Origin: Roseburia porci
GTDB taxonomy: Bacteria; Bacillota; Clostridia; Lachnospirales; Lachnospiraceae
Direction: 5' to 3'
Length of the DNA stretch: 64,000 nt
Assembly (NCBI RefSeq): GCF_009695765.1
Contig: NZ_VUNI01000008.1
Span: 51,708-115,707, forward strand
Shown here: positions 52,003 through 60,821 of the stretch, piece by piece
Position numbering within the stretch: the stretch's first letter is position 1
Layout of the letters: every line of letters begins with the position of its first letter
Position numbers and translations under genes: made by a program
The notes under the pieces: model-generated
Database searches by the model: none
What the model saw: only the letters and a program-made list of their open reading frames with translations
What the model was told of the DNA's origin: nothing

Positions 52003-52096
52003 TCTTAAGGAATTCTTACGAAACCCATAGGATAGTCTTAAAAAGTATTAACTCTTAGCAAACCCACTTTTTCCCGGAAACAAAAACATATATAAT
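52003..52096 (+). promoter_or_regulatory. macAB-like operon promoter with TCTTANNRAA repeats
   Basis: TCTTAAGGAA (52003), TCTTACGAAA (52014), TCTTAAAAAG (52036) and TCTTAGCAAA (52053) are direct repeats at spacings of 11, 22 and 17 bp. TATAAT follows at 52091-52096 without a clear -35. This suggests activation by a response regulator, whose gene is not adjacent. Confidence 0.4.
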
Positions 52097-52150
52097 CATC
52101 CTCATAAGATCTGACAAAAGGTCAAATTGAAAATGGAGGATGATATAGAG

Positions 52151-53575
52151 ATGAAAAAAAGAAAAAAGAGAATTATCATAATTCTTATTGTTGCAGTTGT
52201 ATTGATCGCAGTTATTTTTTCGCTTGTACGCTGTGGCTCGAATGTGGCTGGAGCGATTCAAAGTGCGGAGAGTATGGAGCAGGCGCTCCCGCTTGCGGAA
52301 CAGGATCTGTCCAGTTCGATCAATGCGACAGGAACTGTAGAGAGCCAGAATGTATATTCGGTTACCACGGATCTTACATGCAAGGTGAAAGAACTGAAAG
52401 TTGCACTTGGGGATCATGTGGAAGCGGGAGACGTTCTTTGTGTGTTCGATGATTCGGATGTAAGAGAACAGATCGCAACCTTAGAGGAACAGGTATCCGC
52501 TTCGGATCAGCTTGCTGCAAAGCAGAATCAGATCGCAGAGCGTAATCTTCAGGATGCGAAAAATGATCAGGCTTCCCAGATCAATTCTGCAAATGCAGCA
52601 ATTACAGATGCACAAAGCGCATATGATAAAGCAAATGCGGATTACAATAACGCAAAGAACCAGCTGGATGCGGCAATCGCACAAGGAGACGATTCTACAA
52701 TTGCAGCACTCCAGGAACAGGTGGGCTCATTGAGCGCCAGTGTACAGTCTGCAAATGAGGCATTGAAGGCTGCAAAGGATAACCTTACCCAGGTACAGAG
52801 AACAACTGATCAGACGATCCAGTCTGCACAGGATACAGTGGATACCAATGCACTTACAAACAGTAAAGATGCACAGACAACCAAGGAACTTGCTAAATTA
52901 TATCGTCAGTTAGATCAGATGACAGTCGTTGCAGGGCAGTCCGGTATTATCACACAGCTTAATATTGCACAGGGTGGTGTTCCGAACGGATCGTTAATGC
53001 AGATTGAAGATAATACCAATTTAAAGGTGAAAGTTTCCATTAAAGAAAAAGATATCACAAAAGTGCAGCAGGGAATGGCAGCAAAAATCACAGCCGATGC
53101 TCTCCCGGATCAGACAAACACAGGTGCGGTAAATAAGGTGATCAACTTTGCTTCGTCTGATGCAAAGACAGCAGATCAGTCTGCAGCAGCCGGAACATCT
53201 GGCAGTTCGGGAAGTGCATATAGTGCAGAAGTGAATGTCGATGCCGGAAGCAGTCTTCTTCTTGGAATGACAGTTAAAGTTGAAATTACCTTAAAAGAAG
53301 GTGGAAAAGGAATGGCGGTTCCTTATGACAGCATTGCAGCCGATGATGACGGTTCTTATGTTTACCGCGGAAAAGAGCAGGATGACGGTAATTATCTGAT
53401 CGAAAAAGTTCCGGTTACAGTTGGGGATAGTACAGATTATTATACCGGTATCAGTTCAGATGAACTGGAACTCGGAGATCTGATCATCAGTACACCGGAT
53501 GATGTACAGGAAGGAGATACGATTCCTTTATATGTTCCGGATGATACCACATCCTATACCGTTGACACAGAGTAA
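52151..53575 (+). CDS. MacA-like periplasmic/extracytoplasmic adaptor (HlyD family)
   Basis: 474 residues. A membrane anchor (IIIILIVAVVLIAVIFSLV) is followed by a split lipoyl/barrel-sandwich domain (TGTVESQNVYSV, VKELKVALGDHVEAGDVLCVF), a long alpha-hairpin (about 110-260, Ala/Gln-rich) and a beta-barrel (MTVVAGQSGIITQLNIAQGG). It should form a complex with the ATPase and permease encoded downstream to export peptides or antibiotics. ATG 52151 lies 10 nt after GGAGGA. Confidence 0.9.
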   Translation: MKKRKKRIIIILIVAVVLIAVIFSLVRCGSNVAGAIQSAESMEQALPLAEQDLSSSINATGTVESQNVYSVTTDLTCKVKELKVALGDHVEAGDVLCVFDDSDVREQIATLEEQVSASDQLAAKQNQIAERNLQDAKNDQASQINSANAAITDAQSAYDKANADYNNAKNQLDAAIAQGDDSTIAALQEQVGSLSASVQSANEALKAAKDNLTQVQRTTDQTIQSAQDTVDTNALTNSKDAQTTKELAKLYRQLDQMTVVAGQSGIITQLNIAQGGVPNGSLMQIEDNTNLKVKVSIKEKDITKVQQGMAAKITADALPDQTNTGAVNKVINFASSDAKTADQSAAAGTSGSSGSAYSAEVNVDAGSSLLLGMTVKVEITLKEGGKGMAVPYDSIAADDDGSYVYRGKEQDDGNYLIEKVPVTVGDSTDYYTGISSDELELGDLIISTPDDVQEGDTIPLYVPDDTTSYTVDTE

Positions 53576-53595
53576 CAGAGGGGAGATTGCAGAGC

Positions 53596-54300
53596 ATGGA
53601 AAAGAAAGTTGTGATTGATATGCATGGTATTGTAAAAAAATACTATGAAAATCAGCCCAATGAACTTGAAATCCTTCATGGCATTGATCTTAAGATTTAT
53701 GAAGGTGAATTTGTGGCAATCGTTGGTGAGTCCGGTTCCGGTAAAAGTACCCTGATGAATATGATCGGTGCGTTAGACCGTCCGACAGAGGGAAATTATT
53801 TCCTGGATGGAGAAGACGTAAGCACATTGAGCGATGAGAGATTAAGCGAGATCCGTAATCAGAAAATCGGATTTGTATTTCAGAATTTCTGTCTGATTCC
53901 AAGAACCTCTGCGGTGCGGAATGTAGAAGTTCCGATGATGTATGCCGGTATTCCGGGAAAACAGCGCAGGGAAAAGGCACTGGAACTTCTGGATATGGTT
54001 GGAATGAAGGAACGGGCCTCCCACAAACCAAATGAACTTTCCGGAGGACAGAACCAGAGGGTCGCAATTGCAAGGGCAATGGTAAATGATCCATCTCTTA
54101 TACTGGCAGATGAGCCAACAGGTGCACTGGATTCGAAAACAGGGCATCTTGTGATGGATATTTTTCACAAATTACACAAAGAACAGCATAAAACGATCGT
54201 ACTGATCACGCACAGTCAGGAACTGGCGAAGGAGACGGAACGTATCATTACGATCAGCGACGGTAATATTCTTTCAGATGTAGGAGGTGAGCAGAAATGA
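53596..54300 (+). CDS. ABC transporter ATPase, MacB/LolD-like
   Basis: 234 residues. Walker A GESGSGKST, the Q-loop QNFCLIPRTSAVRNVEVPMM typical of the MacB/LolD group, signature LSGGQNQRVAIARAM, Walker B LILADEPTGALD and switch His in VLITHSQE. The start ATG 53596 lies after GGGAG. It overlaps the permease gene by 4 bp. Confidence 0.95.
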   Translation: MEKKVVIDMHGIVKKYYENQPNELEILHGIDLKIYEGEFVAIVGESGSGKSTLMNMIGALDRPTEGNYFLDGEDVSTLSDERLSEIRNQKIGFVFQNFCLIPRTSAVRNVEVPMMYAGIPGKQRREKALELLDMVGMKERASHKPNELSGGQNQRVAIARAMVNDPSLILADEPTGALDSKTGHLVMDIFHKLHKEQHKTIVLITHSQELAKETERIITISDGNILSDVGGEQK

Positions 54301-55622
54301 ATCTTTTCGAATGTATCCGGCTGGCATTAGACAGCATCAAAGCCAATAAACTCCGCTCGGTTCTTACAATGCTTGGAATTATTATCGGTATCAGTTCAGT
54401 TATTACGATTACGACCATTGGTAACTCTTTACAGAAAACGATTTCATCCACACTTACTTCTCTTGGAGGAACCAATTTGATTACGGCATATGTCAATGCT
54501 GTAATTCCGGATGATGTAGATTATGATACATGGGAATATCCGGATATGACAACCGACGATATGCTTCAGTATGAGGATCTGATGGCGTATAAGGAGGCCT
54601 TTGGGGATAAAGTAAAGTCTGTAATTGCAAACATTGGACTTGGATCGGGAACGGTTGATGGTGAAGAAACAGTAAATGTAAATACCATGGGAACCACACC
54701 TGGGATGTTAGATGCAAATAAGCTTACCCTGATTGAGGGGCGGGATATCTCAGAAAAGGATAATGAGCAGGAAAAGGCGACAGCAGTTGTTTCGGACCTG
54801 TTTGTGAAATATGCATGTGATGGAAACTCCCCGATTGGAAAGCAGATCAGTATTTCACTTTCGGATGGATCGGTCTTAAAGGTATATGTGGTCGGTGTTT
54901 ATCAATATGATAAGGTAAAACTCGGCGGTGGAAACACAAAGGTTGCAGAGAAAGATATCTCAACACCGGTTTATATTCCATTTACTTATGCAGCAGATCA
55001 GGTGGATGATCCGGCTATGGCTGCAATTCAGTATTTTAATGTCCTGGCAGGAGAGGGTACGGACCCGACACAGCTTGCACAGGATACGACTTCTTATTTT
55101 GCAGAACACAAATACAAAGAGGATACAGCATGGGAAGTCCAGTGCCATGATATGGCATCGGAGCTTGGTGTGATCAATACGGTATTAAAAGTAATAACAA
55201 TTGCGATATCTGTTATTGCAGCAATTTCACTGATCGTCGGTGGAGTTGGTGTTATGAACATTATGCTGGTAAGTGTTGTGGAACGTACAAGAGAAATTGG
55301 TATACGAAAGGCACTCGGTGCAAAGAACCGTGGAATTCATCTGCAGTTTCTGACAGAATCCGTGGTAATCTGTCTGATCGGTGGAATTATAGGAATCCTT
55401 TTGGGAATTTTCAATGGTTTCCTGCTGTCAAAAGTGGCAGTGATGCTGATCAAAAATTTTGCATCGGATATCGGCTCAATGCTTACGGTAAGTGTAAGTC
55501 CTTCGCTGACAGCAATTATTGTATCGGTTATCTTCTCGATGCTGACAGGAATCGTATTCGGATCTTATCCGGCAAAACGTGCAGCGAGAATGTCGCCGAT
55601 CGATGCATTGAGATATGAATAA
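54297..55622 (+). CDS. ABC transporter permease, MacB/FtsX-like
   Basis: 441 residues. One N-terminal helix (LRSVLTMLGIIIGISSVITI) is followed by a large extracytoplasmic MacB core domain (about 45-290) and three C-terminal helices of the FtsX domain with VGGVGVMNIMLVSVVERTREIGIRKALGA. It works by mechanotransmission with the ATPase and adaptor rather than by a classical channel. Last gene of the three-gene operon, before a long terminator hairpin. Confidence 0.94.
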   Translation: MNLFECIRLALDSIKANKLRSVLTMLGIIIGISSVITITTIGNSLQKTISSTLTSLGGTNLITAYVNAVIPDDVDYDTWEYPDMTTDDMLQYEDLMAYKEAFGDKVKSVIANIGLGSGTVDGEETVNVNTMGTTPGMLDANKLTLIEGRDISEKDNEQEKATAVVSDLFVKYACDGNSPIGKQISISLSDGSVLKVYVVGVYQYDKVKLGGGNTKVAEKDISTPVYIPFTYAADQVDDPAMAAIQYFNVLAGEGTDPTQLAQDTTSYFAEHKYKEDTAWEVQCHDMASELGVINTVLKVITIAISVIAAISLIVGGVGVMNIMLVSVVERTREIGIRKALGAKNRGIHLQFLTESVVICLIGGIIGILLGIFNGFLLSKVAVMLIKNFASDIGSMLTVSVSPSLTAIIVSVIFSMLTGIVFGSYPAKRAARMSPIDALRYE

Positions 55623-55657
55623 ATAATAGTTAAAAAAATAGTTACTTAACAATTAGG

Positions 55658-55711
55658 ACAGGGATGGAAACAGTATCTGTATTATATGCAGACTGTTTTC
55701 ATCTCTGTTTT
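55658..55711 (+). terminator. Terminator of the macAB-like operon
   Basis: Stem ACAGGGATGGAAACAGT / ACTGTTTTCATCTCTGT with a TTTT tail. Confidence 0.75.
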
Positions 55712-55738
55712 GCGATTCGGGAAAATCTATGGTAGAAT
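55710..55738 (+). promoter_or_regulatory. Promoter of the S66 peptidase gene
   Basis: TTGCGA (55710-55715), 17 bp and TAGAAT (55733-55738), 30 bp before the start codon. Confidence 0.5.
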
Positions 55739-55767
55739 AGTGCAAAATATATGAGTGGGAGAAGAAA

Positions 55768-56790
55768 ATGAGATATCCTGAATTTTTAAAGAAAAATGGA
55801 ACAATTGGATTCGTTGCTCCGTCATTCGGGTGCAATACAGAGCCATATAAAACGGCATTTGAACATACGAAAAAGAAGTTTACGGAGCTTGGATATCAGC
55901 TGGATGTTGGTCCGAATTGTTATGAAGGAAGAGGAATCGGAATCAGCAATACTCCGCAAAAGTGTGCAGAGGAACTAAACGAAGCATACAGTTCCACAAA
56001 AAATGATGTGCTTATTTCCTGCGGTGGTGGAGAATTGATGTGCGAAGTGGTTCCATATATGGATTTTGAGAGAATCCGTAAAGCTGCTCCGAAGTGGTTT
56101 ATGGGATTTTCGGATAATACCAATTTTACATTTTTATCGGCAACACTTTGTGATACTGCAGCAATTTATGGACCATGTGCAGCAGCCTTTGGTATGGAAC
56201 CGTGGCATGAGTCTTTACAGGACACGATGGATGTGTTATGCGGACGGAAAGATCAGGTACATGGATACAAAATGTGGGAGAAGGAATCCTTAAAAGATGA
56301 AGAACACCCATTGGAACCATATCATCTGACGGAACAGACCAGAATCCGAAGATTCCCGGATGAGGATGTACATTTTTCTGGCAGACTGCTTGGAGGATGT
56401 ATGGATTGCCTGATTAATCTGACGGGAACGAGGTTTGATCAGGTTAAGCAATTTAATGAGAAATACAAAGAAGATGGAATCATCTGGTTTTTAGAAGCCT
56501 GCGAACTGAATGTTATGAGTATCCGGCGGGCAATCTGGCATATGAAAAATGCGGGGTGGTTCCAGTATGTAAAGGGATTTTTGATCGGAAGACCGCTCTG
56601 CTATGGCGAGGAGGCATTTGGGATCGATCATTACCGGGCTGTAACAGATCTGCTTGCGGAGTATCAGGTGCCGGTCATCATGGATCTTGATATTGGACAT
56701 TTTTCGCCAATGATGCCGCTTGTCTGTGGAGGAACCGTGGATGTTTCGGTATGTGATGGTCAGATCAGCATTACAAATACCTGGAAATAG
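55768..56790 (+). CDS. S66-family peptidase (LD-carboxypeptidase / MccF-like)
   Basis: 340 residues. The N-terminal GTIGFVAPSFG and the nucleophile-Ser block WFMGFSDNTNFTF match S66; EACELNVMSIRRAIWHMKN and DLDIGHFSPMMPLVCGG carry the Glu and His of the triad. Family members trim the terminal D-Ala from peptidoglycan tetrapeptides or inactivate microcin C (MccF). The longer insertion and FSDNTN motif resemble the MccF-like branch, but this is not certain. Single gene. Confidence 0.9.
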   Translation: MRYPEFLKKNGTIGFVAPSFGCNTEPYKTAFEHTKKKFTELGYQLDVGPNCYEGRGIGISNTPQKCAEELNEAYSSTKNDVLISCGGGELMCEVVPYMDFERIRKAAPKWFMGFSDNTNFTFLSATLCDTAAIYGPCAAAFGMEPWHESLQDTMDVLCGRKDQVHGYKMWEKESLKDEEHPLEPYHLTEQTRIRRFPDEDVHFSGRLLGGCMDCLINLTGTRFDQVKQFNEKYKEDGIIWFLEACELNVMSIRRAIWHMKNAGWFQYVKGFLIGRPLCYGEEAFGIDHYRAVTDLLAEYQVPVIMDLDIGHFSPMMPLVCGGTVDVSVCDGQISITNTWK

Positions 56791-56872
56791 TACTGCAGAG
56801 TGGCGGATTATAAGTTTTTTTGAAGGAATATGCGGATAAAACGGAAAATATAATGGTTTTTTACAAAATCAA

Positions 56873-56900
56873 TTGCATAATCCTGTGGATTCGGTATAAT
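56873..56900 (+). promoter_or_regulatory. Promoter of the minCDE operon
   Basis: TTGCAT (56873-56878), 16 bp and TATAAT (56895-56900). Confidence 0.55.
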
Positions 56901-56947
56901 TGAATCGTTGATGTCTGTATAATAACAGATAATATTTGGAGGCATAT

Positions 56948-57670
56948 ATGTCACAATTCGTAGTTATGAAAAGCAACCGTTATGGAATCAATCTGAGACT
57001 TGATCCGGATTGTTCATTTCGGGATTTGCTGGATGCAATTATTGAAAAGTTTCAGGAGTCAGAGAAGTTTTTCAAAAATGCAAAAGTAGGGATTTCTTTT
57101 GAAGGAAGAAGATTGTCGACGGACGAGGAGAATCGGATTATTGAGGAGATTATGAAGCATACCTCAATGGAGATTATCTGTATTATTGACAATGATAAGG
57201 AACATGAGGAACAGACAAGACAGCTGATCGAACAGAATCTGCTCAGAGAACAGCAGATCCAGCAGGAAATGCAGAACGCGATGGCACAGGTACCTTATGG
57301 CGAATTTTATCAGGGAACACTTCGTTCCGGACAGATCATCGAGAGCGAAGGAAGCGTTACGATCATCGGAGACGTGAACCCGGGGGCAAAAATCATATCT
57401 GCCGGGAATATTGTGATTCTTGGAGCTCTGAAGGGAAATGTTCATGCCGGATGTACGGGCGAACGGAATTGTTTTGTTTTTGCATTGAACATGAATCCGA
57501 TCCAGATCCAGATTGGGGATCTGATCGCGAAAAGTCCGGATAAAGAAAATACCAGAAGACGTTTTCGCAGAAAAGAGAAAGAGGCACCGTCGGAAGCTCA
57601 GATCGCAGTTGCAAAAGACGGAGCTATATATATCGAACCAATTACAAAGAATATCTTGAGAAATATTTAA
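56948..57670 (+). CDS. minC: Septum-site determining protein MinC
   Basis: 240 residues. The N-terminal domain (about 1-100) is followed by a Gln-rich linker and the C-terminal beta-helix domain with GQIIESEGSVTIIGDVNPGAKIISAGNIVILGALKGNVHAG, the MinC signature that binds MinD and FtsZ. MinC blocks FtsZ ring formation at the poles. TTTGGAGG precedes ATG 56948. MinD follows 20 bp downstream. Confidence 0.95.
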   Translation: MSQFVVMKSNRYGINLRLDPDCSFRDLLDAIIEKFQESEKFFKNAKVGISFEGRRLSTDEENRIIEEIMKHTSMEIICIIDNDKEHEEQTRQLIEQNLLREQQIQQEMQNAMAQVPYGEFYQGTLRSGQIIESEGSVTIIGDVNPGAKIISAGNIVILGALKGNVHAGCTGERNCFVFALNMNPIQIQIGDLIAKSPDKENTRRRFRRKEKEAPSEAQIAVAKDGAIYIEPITKNILRNI

Positions 57671-57690
57671 GAACCGAGGAGGAAATTTTC

Positions 57691-58479
57691 GTGAGTGAAG
57701 TAATCGTTATTACATCTGGTAAAGGTGGAGTTGGTAAGACCACCACAACTGCAAATGTTGGTACAGGTCTTGCACAGTTAAACAAAAAAGTAGTTATGAT
57801 TGATACAGATATCGGACTTCGTAATCTGGACGTTGTAATGGGACTGGAAAACCGTATTGTATACAATCTTGTTGACGTAATCGAGGGTAAATGCCGTCTG
57901 AAACAGGCTTTGATCAAAGATAAAAAATATCAGGATCTGTGTCTGCTTCCATCTGCACAGACAAGAGATAAGGATGCGGTAACACCGGAACAGATGGTTG
58001 AACTGATCAATGAACTCAGAGAAGAATTTGATTATATCCTTCTCGATTGTCCGGCTGGTATTGAGCAGGGATTTAAAAATGCAATTGCAGGTGCAGACAG
58101 AGCGCTTGTAGTTACCACACCTGAGGTATCTGCAATCCGTGATGCAGACCGTATTGTAGGATTACTTGAAGCAAATGAGATGAAACGTATCGACCTGGTT
58201 GTAAACAGACTCCGTATGGACATGGTAAAACGTGGCGATATGATGAATGTAAACGATGTGTGTGATATCCTTGCAGTGAACCTGATCGGTGCAGTACCGG
58301 ATGACGAACAGATCGTAGTTTCTACAAACCAGGGTGAGCCTCTGGTTGGAAGCAACTGTCTTGCAGGACAGGCATACGCAAATATCTGCAGACGTATCAT
58401 GGGAGAAGAAGTTCCATTTTTGAATCTTGAGGAGAAACAGGGCGTATTCAGCAAATTAAAAGAAATGTTTAAGAAATAA
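57691..58479 (+). CDS. minD: Septum-site determining ATPase MinD
   Basis: 262 residues of the deviant Walker A family: ITSGKGGVGKTTTTANVG, MIDTDIGLRNLDVVMGLENR, LLDCPAGIEQGFKNA and a C-terminal amphipathic membrane-binding helix (VFSKLKEMFKK). It recruits MinC to the membrane and is displaced by MinE. The start codon is GTG 57691 after GAGGAGG. Confidence 0.97.
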   Translation: MSEVIVITSGKGGVGKTTTTANVGTGLAQLNKKVVMIDTDIGLRNLDVVMGLENRIVYNLVDVIEGKCRLKQALIKDKKYQDLCLLPSAQTRDKDAVTPEQMVELINELREEFDYILLDCPAGIEQGFKNAIAGADRALVVTTPEVSAIRDADRIVGLLEANEMKRIDLVVNRLRMDMVKRGDMMNVNDVCDILAVNLIGAVPDDEQIVVSTNQGEPLVGSNCLAGQAYANICRRIMGEEVPFLNLEEKQGVFSKLKEMFKK

Positions 58480-58494
58480 GGGGGACAGCTTACC

Positions 58495-58776
58495 ATGGGC
58501 TTGATGGATTTGTTTAAGAAAAAAAATTCCGGAAATGTTGCAAAAGATCGTTTGAAACTGTTATTGGTTTCAGACCGTGCAAATTGCTCACCGGAGATGA
58601 TGGAAATGATCAAAAATGATATTATTCAGGTTATTTCAAAATATATGGATATTGATGCAGATGCTCTGGATGTAAAAATCACAGAGACGGAATCCGATGC
58701 CAATAATGGAACTGTTCCGGCTCTTTTTGCAAATATCCCGATCAAGGATATGAAGCATCAACCTAAGGATAACTAG
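58495..58776 (+). CDS. minE: Cell-division topological specificity factor MinE
   Basis: 93 residues: LMDLFKKKNSGNVAKDRLKLLL (membrane-targeting and MinD-binding segment), then the dimerisation domain VISKYMDIDADALDVKITE. It activates MinD ATPase and drives pole-to-pole oscillation. The presence of MinE rather than DivIVA alone is common in Clostridia. Last gene of minCDE, 15 bp after minD. Confidence 0.95.
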   Translation: MGLMDLFKKKNSGNVAKDRLKLLLVSDRANCSPEMMEMIKNDIIQVISKYMDIDADALDVKITETESDANNGTVPALFANIPIKDMKHQPKDN

Positions 58777-58867
58777 AATTACATAGTGTTGATCGGACGC
58801 CGGCCAATGACTCTGTCTGGAGCATGAAGCCGGTGTCTTTTATAACAGTAAGTGAGGATGATACAAA

Positions 58868-60790
58868 ATGAAAAAGAAACTCAGTATATTGCTGGCGGGA
58901 CTTCTGATGGCAGCCATGATAGCTGTTCCAAAGTTCCCGGTGTATGCAGCAGGATTGTCAATAGCATTGTCAAATCAGGATTTAAAAGTAGGAGATACAT
59001 TTACAGCGACAATTTCGGTTCCGGGCGGTGGATCCTCCCAGGTAGCTTTGTCATATGACAGCAGTGTAATTTCATTTGATTCATCTTCGGTCACTTCCAG
59101 TGGCGGAGATGGTGAGAAAATGATCAGTGTGGATGGAGCAAAAGGAACGGTAACATTTACTGTCGTGGGATCAGGCTCTACTTCACTCACTGCCACTTCG
59201 ACATCAGGCACCGATTCAAGCGGAGCTTCAGCAGATTATTCCGCTGCTGGCGTAGTTGTGAAAGCTGCCGGTTCACAGGAGGACAGTGATACGGATTCGA
59301 CCAATGGAGATAACTCTTTATCAAGTCTGAGTCTTTCTGATGGAACACTCTCACCGGAGTTTTCCTATAAAACAACAAAATATACGGCATCTGTCGACTA
59401 TGATGTTACAAGTATTGACGTTTCGGCAATTCCAAGTAATTCTTCGGCAACGATCGATTCAATTACCGGAACAGACAATCTTCAGGTTGGAAATAATACG
59501 GTTACGGTTGTAGTGAAGGCTGGAAACGGATCTACAGCAACTTATACGATTAATGTCGAGCGAAAAGAGCAGGACGAAGACGCAGAAGAAGAAAACCAGC
59601 CGGAAGAACAGCAGAGTGCAGATGGAAGTAAAGTGTTTACCATCAATGGACTGAATTATATTCCGGCGGATACGATTCCGGAGGATGTGATCCCTGCTGA
59701 CTTTTCAGAAAGCTCTGTTTCGATTGATGGAACAGATTACCCGGCTCTCAGTTTTACAAAAGCAGAACTCACACTTTTATATCTGATTCCGGAGAATTTA
59801 GAAGATGCTGGAAAATTGTATATTTACAACACGAATGATGGAACCGTGTATCCATTTATCCTGCTTCACACGGATTCGCATTACGCAATTGTCCTGAATC
59901 CGGATGCTGCTTCCATTCCGGAAGGATTTACTCAGATGTCCGTTACTGTGGGGGAAACAGAAAATGTGACCGCATATCACAGGGATGATGCATCAGAGAT
60001 TCCGGACAGTGATTTTTATTATTTATATTGCCTGAATGATCAGGGGCAGAATTACTGGTATCAGTATGATAATGCAGAAGGTACTTATCAGAGATATGCA
60101 GAGCAGTTAGATAACTCTTCAGAACAGCAGAATGAAAATGAACAGTATAATGAGGCGATGAATCAATTGGAAAAAATGAAACAGAAAAATCGTTATATGA
60201 TATTTGGCATGATCTTTGGTGCAGCAATTTTAATTATTATTATCATTAACCTTTTAATTGCAAGAAAAGATCAGAATGGTCTGGACGATGCTTATGATGA
60301 TCCGGATGAAGATGATGATGTGGATGATCTTGAAGATGACGAAGATGATGACGAAGAAGATGATCTGAACGAAGAAGATGTGCACAATCCAGAGGACGAC
60401 TCCGAGGAAGATGGTGGAAACAATGCGTCAGAGGAGAATGCCACAGAGGATACAGAAGAATCTGGAGCAGCTGAACCGGAAATAAAAGAACCGGAGAAGG
60501 CTGAACCGGAACAGCAGAAAGAAAAAACAGAATCTGAGAAGCCGGAGCAGAAAAAGGACGATACTATGGTAATTCCGTCTTCCAATGAGGAAGATGAGCA
60601 ATTCAGTGAGGCTGCAGAACAGGTTCAGTCATCTTATCATGAAGAAAATGTACGTGTAAAAAAGAGAAGTCTTATGGATAAGTTCCTCGATAAAATGGAA
60701 ATCCATGATGAGGAAGAAGAGGAAGATGAAGAAGAGACAGAAGAAACAAATGACGATGATGACGACATTGAATTTCTGGATCTTAAATAA
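58868..60790 (+). CDS. Exported surface protein with cohesin-like and cadherin-like beta-sandwich domains
   Basis: 640 residues. Signal peptide (LSILLAGLLMAAMIAVPKFPVYAA), a cohesin-type domain (about 28-135: LKVGDTFTATISVPGG, DGAKGTVTFTVVGSG), a cadherin-like beta-sandwich (about 155-235: SLSSLSLSDGTLSPEFS, VGNNTVTVVVKAGNG) and an unrecognised central region. A late transmembrane helix (about 441-465) is followed by a 175-residue tail made mostly of Asp and Glu with two basic patches. The orientation implies a cytoplasmic acidic tail. It may sense or scaffold at the envelope. No LPXTG motif. Confidence 0.85.
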   Translation: MKKKLSILLAGLLMAAMIAVPKFPVYAAGLSIALSNQDLKVGDTFTATISVPGGGSSQVALSYDSSVISFDSSSVTSSGGDGEKMISVDGAKGTVTFTVVGSGSTSLTATSTSGTDSSGASADYSAAGVVVKAAGSQEDSDTDSTNGDNSLSSLSLSDGTLSPEFSYKTTKYTASVDYDVTSIDVSAIPSNSSATIDSITGTDNLQVGNNTVTVVVKAGNGSTATYTINVERKEQDEDAEEENQPEEQQSADGSKVFTINGLNYIPADTIPEDVIPADFSESSVSIDGTDYPALSFTKAELTLLYLIPENLEDAGKLYIYNTNDGTVYPFILLHTDSHYAIVLNPDAASIPEGFTQMSVTVGETENVTAYHRDDASEIPDSDFYYLYCLNDQGQNYWYQYDNAEGTYQRYAEQLDNSSEQQNENEQYNEAMNQLEKMKQKNRYMIFGMIFGAAILIIIIINLLIARKDQNGLDDAYDDPDEDDDVDDLEDDEDDDEEDDLNEEDVHNPEDDSEEDGGNNASEENATEDTEESGAAEPEIKEPEKAEPEQQKEKTESEKPEQKKDDTMVIPSSNEEDEQFSEAAEQVQSSYHEENVRVKKRSLMDKFLDKMEIHDEEEEEDEEETEETNDDDDDIEFLDLK

Positions 60791-60821
60791 TCAATAACTA
60801 TTTGTCAATGGAGGCTACAGA

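Noticed and set aside
60292..60585. Serine-rich ORF on the minus strand
   Set aside because: It is the antisense shadow of the acidic tail codons (GAA/GAT read as TTC/ATC) of the surface protein, with no ribosome site.
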